From contig JAFREQ010000030.1 in assembly GCA_025331565.1 (NCBI GenBank), positions 1,488,001 to 1,552,000 on the forward strand: a stretch of 64,000 nt of DNA, written 5' to 3'. Positions 1 to 10,130 of this stretch are shown piece by piece. The stretch comes from Holacanthus passer. Its lineage: Eukaryota; Chordata; Actinopteri; Pomacanthidae. Position 1 is the stretch's first letter. The number at the start of each line of letters is the position of its first letter. Position numbers and translations under genes: made by a program. The notes below the pieces were generated by a model. It worked only from the letters and a program-made list of their open reading frames with translations. It ran no database searches and had not been told where the DNA came from.

Positions 1-924
1 TCCGAGGCTTGATATATGCAAAACTTCTGTCTCGTGTCATAAATTCGCATCCAGCAATTTTCCCTTCTTTCCCGCCCCCAATTATCTTATTTTGCCCGCC
101 ATTCAACGTACAACCAGCTGGCTGTCAGCGCATCAGAAAGCTATATCTACTGTCTGTGTCAGGTCTGCAAACTTATTTATTCATCTCAATGGCTTGTTGC
201 TCAGGAACAAAAGACAAAAAGGCCAAAAAGGCTTTGACCATGAATGGCTTTCACGAGTGTGTCAGTGTGTTTCTTCGGCATTATTAAATGAAGAGTTGAG
301 TGTACTCCCTTTCTTTGCTGTTAAATAATACTGTATTCTGTGTTCCAAAGCTTTCTGAGCCTTGGTCTGCAATTAGCAGTAAGCCAAGGTCTACCTCTAA
401 ACATGAGACAAAGAAACAAATGCAATAGAGAGAACAAGTTTTTTTTCAGCAGTCTGTTCAGAACTCTTTCAATTTGGCTTTTTTTGTTCGTAAATAATCA
501 TTTATCCCACCTGCAGGCTTTGGTAGCCTAAAGCTCAATCGCTTATTCAACAGAGTAAACACGATAAATGCTCGGAGTAGGCAGTCTCCTCTTTCATTTA
601 CCAAGAGTCTGATGTAACCATCCCTTGTGTGTCAGGTCTTGGTAAATGAAAAACACTCCCCTCCCAGTGCAGCGGCTTTCATTTAAAGCTTCACTTCTTG
701 TTTGAATATGAGGCAGATGAAAGTGTAACCTGATCATTAGACAGGTGTCTGTCGGAGTGATTAGGGGAACCGGTGTTACAGCTGGTAGAGCTTTTACCTT
801 TAGATCGATGGGTCTTGTTTATCACAGTGTCACAGTTGTCAGTCAGGGCGTCCTCATGGGGGGATTCAGGTGTGGTGGGTCGAGACTTTAAAAACAGTGG
901 ATCAAATGACTGCACATAATGTTT
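1..924. other. upstream DNA, no gene seen
   Basis: I see no coding exon, RNA gene or clear repeat here. The short open frames on either strand lack splice signals and resemble no family I know. It lies about 6 kb upstream of the xylt1 start codon and is probably intergenic. Confidence 0.5.
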
Positions 925-1549
925 TTCCTGTAAGATTTAGAATTGATTTTAAGGTGCTCCTCCTTGTATCCAAAGGCCTTAATGGATCAGGACCAAGCTA
1001 CACTGCTAACTCCCTTCTTCACTATGTGCCTTCAAGAACACTGTGATCATCTGCTGCTGGTTTGTTGGAAGCTACCAGAAAATCATGGATGCAGCCTTTG
1101 TCAGTTACACCCAAAACTACAGAACACACTCACATCAAAATCAGCTTGTTAGATATAATTAAAAGAAATCTAAAAACCTATCTCTTCACTTTAACTAGTT
1201 AATACAGGCCTGAAACTCTCTTTTGTGCTTTTGCCTCACTCTCTGCACTTGTATGCATTTTGTGTACTCTGTTTTTAACTTACCATCATTATTATTATTA
1301 TTATTATTACTATTATTCAATTGGTTTAATTTTCTATCTTATGTTACGCGTTGTCTGTATTCTACATTCAGTCTCATTTTTTTAATCACAATTTTGCTGT
1401 TATTATAAAGCGGGTTTAATTTTCCATGTTATTTTCCATTAATTTTTATCCTTGTTTTAATGTTTTTATGTAAAGCACACAATGTCTGTGCGAGCTGCAT
1501 TTCTTGGTTGAAAAGTATTTTACAAATAAAGTTTATTATTATTTTATTT
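925..1549 (+). mobile_element. 5'-truncated L2-like LINE, 3' end
   Basis: The first part reads, with breaks, like the end of an L2-clade reverse-transcriptase ORF. It starts with a frame of the type 'R-I-D-F-K-x-L-L-L-V-x-K-A-L-N-G' followed by 'G-P-S-Y', and around 1165-1190 resembles the terminal 'LKTYLF' motif. The second part (about 1455-1549) is the usual fish LINE 3' tail: 'tgtaaagcac', then 'ttacaaataaagtttatt', ending in ATT/TTA repeats. The frame is disrupted and the 5' part is missing, so it is a dead copy. The family is assigned from memory of these motifs, without a search. Confidence 0.6.
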
Positions 1550-1799
1550 AGTAGTAGTAGTAGTCGTATCAATGTGAAAGGTGTCACTCGTAGTGATGAA
1601 CCCAGAGAATTATTGTTGACCCTTCAGTTCCCCTCAGCTCTATAGAGAATTTTAGTGTCTTTCTGCTCATTGTTTCTGCTAGTGTAATCCACAACAATGC
1701 AGCCATTATAAGGGACAGAGCAACACCTTTGGAGACATACAACAGGTAACATACTATAGTAATGGACAAATTCAGCCTGTTACAACTAATAATCAGATT

Positions 1800-2280
1800 T
1801 TTTTTCTTAAAGCCTCTGAAAACTTGGTTTCAAATCTCCAGTATTTCTCTATAAAATTAAAAAAATGTGACTAGCTGAGTAACAATTTGGAAAGGTTTTG
1901 ATGATCAAATTTGATGGTCAAAAACTCATTAAACTAATCTGCTTCATCAGGTCTGTGTGGGTTGGTGATGTCTGATTGATTTGATTTGTTTCTTTGCAAA
2001 ATAAACATCCTCACAAAAGTCATCACATTTTGGTTAAAATGTTGCTGAATGAAAGTGATAAAAGTCTGATTGATGTGAGGCAATATGAGACATCATCTTT
2101 TTCCAACTGAGCCCTGTCCACTTGAGATGGGTGAGAAGAGCAAGACACAAACAGAAACACAGAAGTCTCTCAAGTGAAACCAAAGCGGTCATAAATGGCA
2201 GGTTATTAGAAGCTGATCGTTTCAGGGGCTTTCAGGGACAATTATGGAATATTGATATGGATGAAGGTGACCTAAAAGCC
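1800..2280 (+). repeat. dispersed repeat family A, copy 1
   Basis: This stretch shares a scattered set of words with two other places in the window, about 47423-47730 and 57230-57500. It begins with the words 'ctgaaaac' and 'ggtttcaaatct', continues with 'cttcatcaggtctgtgtgg' and 'catcacattttg', and ends with 'tctctcaagtgaaacca' and 'tttcagggctttcaggg'. Copies are too diverged for a clean boundary and I see no terminal repeats. I read it as an old interspersed element of unknown class. Confidence 0.55.
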
Positions 2281-2291
2281 TTCTCCTTTAG

Positions 2292-2493
2292 TATGTCTGA
2301 CAAACACAGGGAAATATAATACCAAATATAAAGCATACTTGGATGAGGACTGGAGGAAATGTACAGGATTCTCAGACTCTCAGCTCCCACTGTATAGCAA
2401 CAGCAACCCAATCTGGAGAGCTCCTTGTGTTCTGACTCACACCAGCAGTGCTGCTGTCAGTCAGGCTGTGTTGGACGGCAGCCTCCTCTCAGG
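2292..2493 (+). CDS. exon-like piece of an unidentified gene
   Basis: A 202-base stretch has the full shape of an internal exon. A pyrimidine-rich acceptor (cttctcctttag) ends at 2291, the frame is open with 66 complete codons, and a strong donor GTGAGT starts at 2494. It would enter in phase 1 and leave in phase 2. The translation starts CLTNTGKYNTKYKAYLDEDW, contains the motifs 'DWRKCTGFSDSQ' and 'NPIWRAPC', and ends in 'AVLDGSLLSG'. Its composition looks like real protein and is not low complexity. I do not recognise the family and found no partner exon within the window, so it could belong to a gene starting to the left, be a pseudogene fragment, or be chance. It directly follows dispersed repeat copy 1. 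No function is assigned. Confidence 0.35.
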
Positions 2494-4554
2494 GTGAGTT
2501 TTATTTCCAGGGCCAGGATGTATACAGTCAGATACAGTAGAATTATGATATCATTTTATTCTTACTGAAATTAAGGCACAATTGTTTGAAGTGTTAAGAC
2601 TTAATCTCAGTATATGAATTATTTTAAGAGAGCATGAAATGTAACCTTTGCCAAGAGTCACCCACAGACTCTACAATGTCAAAAAGATGTTTTGGAAATG
2701 TATGATGACATGAAGTTGATAAAAGTTAGATGGTCTGTCCCACACTGACCTGCACTCGTGATCCAAACAGGTGTTTTTGGATCAGTCCACAACTTTCACA
2801 GTCTTTTGTTGCTCCTGTCCCAACTTGTTTGAAACATGTTGCTGCCATCAGATTCAGAATAAGCACACAACATCACTTTAAACATTAAATCTATTGTCTT
2901 TGTATAGTTTTTATTTCAGTATATGTCAAAAAAGTAAATGACCACATTATTCTATATGATCAATTGAACAAATAACATTTGCAGGTCTGTGAAAAACAAG
3001 ATTATGACAAAGCAACAATTAAAAAAGAAGAAAAAAAATTGAGTTTCATTTTTTTGAACACTGCTCCAAATAGAGAGCCTTTGTAATGATTATCATGTGG
3101 AAATCTCATCATGTAGTAGCAACTTTCTTGTCCCTCAATACATTGAAGAATATGTGACCCTTGACATAATGAGTGATGAGTGGGCTTTCAGAGGCGTGCA
3201 CTAAACCATGATGAATGGTGAGATGCAGCCCTGACACATAACCTTTGCAGGCCTGAGACTGTCTGATTCAGTGCTTGAGGGAGAGCATTTTTGGTAGACA
3301 TCACTTCAGTCCTCATTTTACAACACCCAGGAGTCACTGGCGTCAGTACTTGAGTCACAGATTTAGATTTAGCTGTAAGTTTATTTTAGCACTTTGTGCA
3401 AAGTGCCTAAGCCCTACTTGTGCGAAGAATTTCTTGACTCATAAGTCAAAGTGTAAGATTATTCTCAGGAGTAGTTCTTTTGCATTTTATAACTGGCCCA
3501 GGTCTTAAGCTTGGCAGCATCAACATCATCCTGCTGCTGTTGCAAAAAACCAAGAAGCAAAACCAAAATTACCTTCTCGGTGTAGGTGAGGCGTTGTGCT
3601 GCGTGTCTGCCAGAGAAGCCTTCTATCTCTGTTACTCACGGTGTTTGCATGTCAATGGAGCTCAGGAAGCATTTTTAACAAGCATCTCTGAATCACTCTG
3701 AAGAATTGAGCTGAAAGTTTGATTGGACTAAAAATATTCCCACCTCTGAGTAGGACTTGAGAGTTATTTATGAAGCTTCCTACACAAACTCTCAGTGAGT
3801 GCTAGACAGCTTCCTGTGTGAATGAAATCATCACTTTAAGATGCCTTGTAGTTTGTCTTAGTAATTACCGTGTGCAGTCAGGACTAACAGACTGATCTAC
3901 ATATATATGCAGAATTTGATGCAGGAATTTGAAGTATGAAATGTGAGAGTACCTTGGCTTTTAGTGTGGATTCATTTACAAGGCGTCCTCCTCTGTGATA
4001 CAGAAATGATTCTATGTGAGCTATGCAGAGACACATCCAAGAGAGTTTGAGTATCATCTTCTGAATCATGTTAAGCGGCAGAGAGATAATTGAACATGTG
4101 GTGTGTTTGGAGCACTAAGGTGCAATAAACCCAATTGTGAAAGAGCCAAATTATTGCTGTTGTAGCTGGATTTCATCGTCGCCACTTAGACTTAAATTGC
4201 AAGAATTTGTCTTCCGTGGAGTAGACGCAGCACTGTCGGCTGTTACAGTATCAGTAAAGGCTTATATGTTAGAAGGAGCTTATTTTATATCCAAAGTTCT
4301 ACATTAGGTTTTTCCAAACCAAGTATTATGCATTGCACTCAGGCATTTTAAATGTCACTCATATTTGTTTCTTAAATGTTGAACTAATGTCTATTGTTTA
4401 TTTAAATTGCCTGTTGAATTGCACTTTGTCTGTTCTTTTGCACTGTACATGTGTTTCTTGTCTCTCTTGTGAGGATTAAAATACTGTGGATAAATCACAC
4501 ACCTCCATAATTTGGTTATGACTCTATCGAACGATGGTATTTAGCTACGGTACA
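2494..4554. other. upstream DNA, no gene seen
   Basis: About 2 kb of AT-rich sequence without convincing exons, RNA genes or terminal-repeat elements. Short open frames at 3275-3508, 3480-3701 and 3884-4069 have no splice context or recognisable protein motif. Confidence 0.45.
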
Positions 4555-4868
4555 TCTGTATTAAATCTAAATCTAAATCTATACTTTATTGATCCCCTTG
4601 GGGAAATTCCTTCTCTGCATTTCACCCATCCTAATTATAGTTAACCTTTTAACTATACATATTGGGAGCGGGGGGCTGCCACGGTGCGGGGCCCAGGGAG
4701 CGGTCAGGGGTTAAGGGCCTTGCTCAGGGGCCCACAGTGGTGGTGACTGGGACAAGCAGTCACTCTCACTTTCCCACCTCATCCTCTTGCCAGTCCAGGG
4801 ACTCGACCCGGCGACCCACCGGTTGCAAGTTCACTTCACAAAGCACTAGGCCACCACTGCCCCACAAA
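4555..4868 (-). mobile_element. tRNA-derived SINE
   Basis: Read on the minus strand, the element starts near 4868 with a tRNA-like head. A polymerase III A box of the form 'tggcctagtgc' is followed about 35 bases later by a B box 'gggtcgagtcc'. The body contains 'cccctgagcaaggccctta', common in fish SINEs. The tail reads 'aaggggatcaataaagtat' and ends in a short (aaatct) tandem at about 4560-4580. The order head, body, tail and simple-repeat end supports a complete but mutated SINE. Target-site duplications are not clear. Confidence 0.75.
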
Positions 4869-5479
4869 TTACTATCACTTTATTATTAAGTGCCAAGTCG
4901 GGTATATGAAAACTTCAAGGAAAATCTGAGTTTCTCAGTCGAATGCACGGCTTGGATGTTGATGTGAACGCTATATACAAGTTTGCAAAAAAGATGAGGT
5001 GTGGAGATCAGTGAAAAATAATGAGGAAACCAAACATAAGAGAGTCTTTCCAGAAAGGGACTGAAGTGTCAGCTCTTATAGCGGCTCAGAGCATTGGGCA
5101 CACAGTGAACAGTTAGCTAGAAGAGAGCAAGAACAAATGAGCAGACACACCCGACCAGGGAGGAGGTCGCAGGGGGCAAATCTCAAATATTTCATTTCGT
5201 CTAATCTGTAATTCAACTGATCCTGACTATAGTATATATCTTGTTTAAATTGTTAATACTGTTAATACTTTTATATTTCATCTAGTCGAATTTTATTAAC
5301 TATTTATCTGCTCTATCCTCTTTGCTGCTGTACATTGAAAATGTCCTAGTTGTGGGACGAATACAGGAACATCTTATCTGTGAATTCACCACACAGCTGT
5401 CACTCACTGCAATCCAACCCACAGGCACCACCCTAACTACCTCAACCACAGATGCTCCACCCCACCCCAGCCCACACAT
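4869..5479. other. upstream DNA, no gene seen
   Basis: No exon, RNA gene or clear repeat boundary is visible. The sequence from about 5285 onward leads into the repeat array that precedes the xylt1 promoter region. Confidence 0.4.
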
Positions 5480-5492
5480 ACTGCACAACCAC

Positions 5493-6090
5493 ATACTTGC
5501 ACTACTGTTGATACAGTATTCATTTATATTCATATTCATCATCTCTGTCTGTATCTGTATTGTATAATACTGTACACTGTATTGCACTACTGTTGATGTA
5601 GTATTATTATTCATTTATATTCATATTTATATTCATCATCTCAATCAAGGGTCAAAGGTCAGGTCAAAGCATTTTGTCATGTGCACAGTTAAAAGCAACA
5701 AGTTTCCCTGTACAATGAAATTCTTCCTTTGCCTTCCACTATGAACACCATTTTGAAAAAAGGAAAATAAAAATAGAAATTACAAAAAAATAGAGAATAA
5801 AATCAGAATTAAAAAGATATGTACGGGATATTTACAATAACATGAATCTGCAAAAAAGTGTCAGTGCAAATATCAGTTCAAGTGGTAATTCATAATACAA
5901 TGACAGTATTATAAAGTATGGATACAGAGATGATGAATATGAATATAGATGAGGGTAGTAGAACTGCATCTGTATTTGGCCATCAGTCTGTATCTGTATT
6001 GTGTAATACTGTACACCGTATTGCACTACTGTTGATGCAGTATTACTACGTTCATTTATATTCATATTCATATTCTTCCTTTCAGTCTGT
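5493..6090. repeat. direct and inverted repeat cluster
   Basis: A unit of roughly 90 bases, containing 'gcactactgttgat', 'attcatttatattcatatt' and 'tgtatctgtattgt', occurs twice in tandem at about 5497-5640 and once more at about 5990-6085. An inverted partial copy lies at 5921-5951: 'gatgatgaatatgaatat' there is the reverse complement of 'atattcatattcatcatc' at 5526-5543. The intervening 5660-5880 resembles a fish interspersed repeat (words 'ttttgtcatgtgcacag' and 'acaatgaaattcttcc'). The cluster ends about 65 bases before the TATA-box candidate of xylt1. Confidence 0.7.
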
Positions 6091-6153
6091 ATCTGCACTG
6101 TATGATTACGGGGGCAGAATTCCTGGCTACGCCCCTGCTGGGATCACAGTGTC

Positions 6154-6162
6154 TATAAAAGG
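6154..6162 (+). promoter_or_regulatory. xylt1: TATA-box candidate for xylt1
   Basis: The sequence TATAAAAGG matches the TATA consensus and lies 338 bases before the xylt1 start codon. Transcription from it would begin near 6185-6195 and give a leader of about 300 bases. The GC-rich region further down could instead support a dispersed CpG-island promoter, so use of this box is an inference. Confidence 0.45.
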
Positions 6163-6266
6163 GGTGGAGGCCAAATAATATTACTGCTCTCTGCCTTATA
6201 ATACTGAAATTAAATATTGCACATGTCAATATTTGCAGGTCACAATCAGAATCCCCCACTGGAAAG

Positions 6267-6278
6267 ATGAAAATGTAA
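6267..6278 (+). other. three-codon upstream reading frame
   Basis: ATGAAAATGTAA contains the only ATG triplets between the TATA candidate and the xylt1 start codon: a three-codon frame and, inside it, an ATG immediately followed by a stop. If the transcript begins upstream of 6267, this minimal frame would sit about 215 bases before the main start and could lower its translation. Confidence 0.4.
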
Positions 6279-6344
6279 TTTAGAGAGCAGACACTGTGGC
6301 CTGGAGCATCGTGTCTGTGGCTGATCCTCCTCTCACCACACGGT

Positions 6345-6429
6345 GGCCCTGTGTCTCTCCTTCTCTCTGCTCTTCCTCTCCTCCCTCCCTCCTCCTCCCT
6401 CCTCCTCCTCCCTCTACTTCCACTCCGTC
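6345..6429 (+). promoter_or_regulatory. pyrimidine tract in the xylt1 leader
   Basis: About 85 bases are almost only C and T, with repeated tcctcc and ctcctc units, just before the CpG-rich block that holds the start codon. It is probably transcribed as leader sequence. The opposite strand is a purine run, which creates spurious long open frames on both strands. Confidence 0.5.
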
Positions 6430-6800
6430 CTCCCCTCGCGCTGCGCACAGCCACAGACGCTCCTCCAGCTCCGTGCAGCCCCGGTGCGAAGATGGTCGGC
6501 GGCTCGTGTGCTCGCAGGCTGGCCCGCCGCTCCCGCTCCGCCCTGATCGCGGCGCTCACGGTGCTGCTGCTGCAGACGCTCGTCGTGTGGAACTTCAGCA
6601 GCCTCGACTCGGGCGAGGACGCGGAGAACGGAGGCTCCAGCGTGCGGGAGAAGAGGGACCAGGTGGCGGGCAACAAAGCCGCCGGCAGCGACTACTTCCA
6701 GCAGCACGGGCTCCGGCGGCGGCGGCAGCAGCAGCAGCAGCATCTCCCTCCGCCGGGGAAGGGGACGTCTCGACACATACAGCAGCCGGTAAGAGCCCCG
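6430..6800. promoter_or_regulatory. CpG-rich block over exon 1
   Basis: CG dinucleotides are frequent here and sparse on both sides, as in a CpG island covering a vertebrate first exon. The block contains the end of the leader, all of coding exon 1 and the donor site. The boundary was judged by eye. Confidence 0.65.
6492..6788 (+). CDS. xylt1: xylt1 coding exon 1: Golgi anchor and start of stem
   Basis: Ninety-nine codons starting at an ATG in strong context (gaagATGG, A at -3 and G at +4) and ending in phase 0 at donor GTAAGA. The first 40 residues are nearly identical to human XYLT1: CARRLARRS basic tail, then a hydrophobic anchor ending in LLLQTLVVWNFSS. After that the sequence diverges into a short acidic and basic stem with an RRRRQQQQQ run at residues 75-83. 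Human XYLT1 has a longer, glycine-rich stem at this place. Confidence 0.96.
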
Positions 6801-9800
6801 ATGGTTTGTGATCATATCCAGGCTGAAGCAGGGAGAGTGTGGCCGGGGATGGAGCCCGGAGGGGTTGGCAGGCAGGTCAAAACATCCCCAGCTTTTTTTT
6901 TAGGGGAGGGAGGGGGCAGATAGAGCCGGGCCTCCAAATGAATGAATGATCTCTTGTTGTCACTGCCTCGTGTTGAAATGATGCGAGTGTTTCCTCTCCT
7001 CCTCTGGAGGCTGGAGCATCCTCTGGGCTTGAGGATGAGGAGCCACTGTTAGGATGAGGCATCTGCAAAAAAAAAAAAAAAAAAAAAAAAATTGCCAAAG
7101 CTGAGCAGGAACATCTGACCTCCAGGGCGCAATGATGAGCGCATCCTTTCCCCAAGACCGGAGCCGAGGACGAGCCCGAGGCGCACGGTGCACCAGGGTG
7201 GTAGCCTCGAACTGTCACGGTCTGTTTGGTGCTTTAAGTCAAATAGAGGAGCTGCGTGGCTCAGCAGGGCTGTCTGTCTGTGCCAGGGCCAAATTGAATC
7301 CTAACCTAATTTGCGGAGTTGTTTTTTTTTTTTTTTTTTGATGAGTGCACAGAGATTAGAGTCATCTGCTGTTTGTGAAAACACATAGAGTTTTATTGGC
7401 CGTGGCAACGTGAGTCACAAAAAAAGGTCAGGAGAGATGTGGTTGTGGAGCAAACACGATAAAACACACAAGTGAATAAAGTGGGAGATGGAGAGAGGAA
7501 GTAGAGATGAGCTGATGCAACTTTAAGAATTGGACCCCCCCCAAAAAAAATGTTTGCTTGGAGCCTCCACTGGCTGCTCCCTGTGCCCTGGAGCAGGTTT
7601 TCTATTGTACACTGCTTTTTTTCCCCACGTGGCATGTGATTAATTTTCACAACCTGATGTCTGGAATTAAATTGGAGAAAATTGGGCTCCTTGCTCGCGT
7701 GGTCTCTCGAGCAGTTAGGCTGCCCCCAAAGAAATTGGACGCGCTTGTTCCTGGCAAGCGTGCAGCGTTTTTTTTTCCTTCTCCCTTCACAAAGCTGCCA
7801 GCCATTCAGCCATACCCTGCTCTTCAGCCACCGTGCAACCAGTAGATAACCAGCTTCTGATGCAGCATGATACACTGTGGCCTCGGCGCTCAGTCAGTCA
7901 CTCGGAGCCGTGCGCTGTATCATCTGTCTCCTCTCCAGAATTTACAGTGACTCACTCGCTTCATCTGGTGGGAACGTTTGTCCCACCTGCTGGCGTCTTC
8001 CACGGCACAAAGTCACGCTGAGGACGCGTTATATTGGAGTGTATTTTTGGACAGTTGGAGAATCCTCTAACAAAGTGTCCCTCTAACAGTCCTGCAGAGA
8101 CTCCCAGTGTGTTTGTGGTGCTCATTAGTGAATTTGCATTGCAGCTCTTCAGAGTATTGTTATTTGCTGTATGGAATTACTGCAGCATCCCTATAAGGAT
8201 TGTACATAAATGAGTAATGCGGTGACATAACAGGAACTGTGGCTCAGTTGTGTCACAACCTATTCACGCTGCGTCAACACCGATTTGTCCAAATGTGTCT
8301 CGCTATTAAAACACACAGTGGATCTGCACCCGTGACCTTTTAAAGAAGGGCTTTCATCCCCATCGCCTCCGGGCTCTTCACACAGCCTGTGTGCCAGTCA
8401 GTCCACCAGCCCATCAGCTCGCCTGCCGCCTGCCTGTCAGAGCGTCGGCTCCCTCTCTGCGGCTCCGTGGCCCCCGGACCCTTAACATTCAACTGGTCAC
8501 CCTGGGCCACATGCATTCCCTCAACTAGTTAATCACTGCCTTTTCGTTCTCTCTCCCCCTGTGGGTGGTGTGTGTGTGTTTGTGTCCGTGTGTGTGTGTG
8601 GCTTGGCAAGTCAGAGTTGTCCAGCCTAAGGGTGACGCACAAGTGCCAACTGATGCTATATGAGGCACCACGCCTGAGAGAGAGGGAACAGCAGCACTTT
8701 GATCCAGAATAGGACGAGCCAGAAGCTACAGTGTGACAATGGCAGAATTTCTATGTGCAACTTGGATGGAAACATTATGCATAGCTTCGAATGTGCCATC
8801 CCAGCAGGAAGAAGCTACAGTTGTCATTAGTGGTTGTCTCCTGTTGTGTCTCTTGAGGGAAATGCTGCTGGAGAGAGTAGATGTTTTCTCCTCTCGTCTC
8901 CGTCTCGCTGTTCACATCTCCGCTGCCTTGTACATCTGCATATAATGGCAAGAGCGATATTATGTTGGCCGCCAGCGTTCAATCTTTTCACACAGGCGGT
9001 GGCTAACCTGTTGCAGATTTCCCATCAGAAATTTCTGCACTTATTAATTAGTCTGTCTTGTTTTGCCTGACATCGGTTTATTACAGGAGATAGCATCACA
9101 ATTATTATTAATAGGTGCTTATTAAGGCGGTGCTGCTGATGGATGTGAAAAACTGCTAATGTGCCAGGATTAAACCAATCTACTTCCAGCAGGAGGCAGA
9201 GTAAAGGTTTGAAAAGCGTCTGGATCCAGGTTTCACATCTGGCCATCAGCGTTTTCTTTCCATCTGCCGCGGTAGTCACACACTGTCATGATCCCCATGT
9301 GCCCAGCGGGTGTCCAGCTCACACATGTTGTAAAGAGTTTCCCTATTAGTCATTGTATCACACGTAACATTACCTCTGATGTACACTTTTTCCATCGCAC
9401 TGACTTTTCCTAATGGTTTCCTGTGGCAAACATGGCGTTACAGACTATCTTGAAATGCACATTTACATCATTTTTTTCCTCAGTGTGGTGATAACACACA
9501 CACGACAAGCTTAACCACAAAATATTATATGTCATGTTTTATTATAAAGATGTTCACCAGGTACCCAGGAGTGCCAGCAGTTGTGTTACTAAGCAGTTTG
9601 TGACTGACAAAAGATGTTTGACATAAACTTTAGAAGCAAAAAGTGGAAGAAACTCCTGTCTCGCAGCTCTGTGGGGGTTCCCCATTTGTGACTGCAAGTA
9701 GCCGGTTATTAATGTATATTATGTAATATACTTATGTAACTTTAAATAACACTTCTCATTCTCACACACTGATGGCTACTTACACTGCAATCAGAGTCTT

Positions 9801-10094
9801 TGAAGCTGTTTCTCTGGAGTTAATGAGGATAAATGAGCTCTTGGATGTTTGGCAAAGATGGTCAGAATTAACATTAAAGGGACTGAAAATGAAATAACTG
9901 AGTTAACACTGGAGCCTCACAGGGATTATCATTTAAATTGTAATCATGTGCAGTTCAAGTAACAATGCTCTCGACATATGTTTCGCATTTTGGAGCTTTG
10001 CTGAAATCTATTGTTGCTACCAGTCTATTCTCCAACCACCACCACCACAACCGCGATGTGATTCATCCCACTGTGTCCCTCATCACACTGCTGA

Positions 10095-10130
<36 letters not shown>

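Noticed and set aside
6068..6676. 202-codon open frame on the minus strand over exon 1
   Set aside because: It is antisense to a certain coding exon in a GC- and purine-rich region, is Arg/Ser/Glu-rich and resembles no family.
6296..6811. 171-codon plus-strand frame overlapping exon 1
   Set aside because: It is a different frame from the conserved XYLT1 product and reads the pyrimidine tract and CGG/CAG repeat as Ser, Pro and Ala.
7561..7593. Possible xylt1 exon 2 (11 codons ending CTGGAGCAG before GT)
   Set aside because: The donor is GTTTTC, the acceptor follows an A run, and the sequence is not like human exon 2.
10097..10129. Evenly spaced short repeats as a possible CRISPR array
   Set aside because: All such places in the window are dinucleotide microsatellites without unique spacers, and the DNA is vertebrate.
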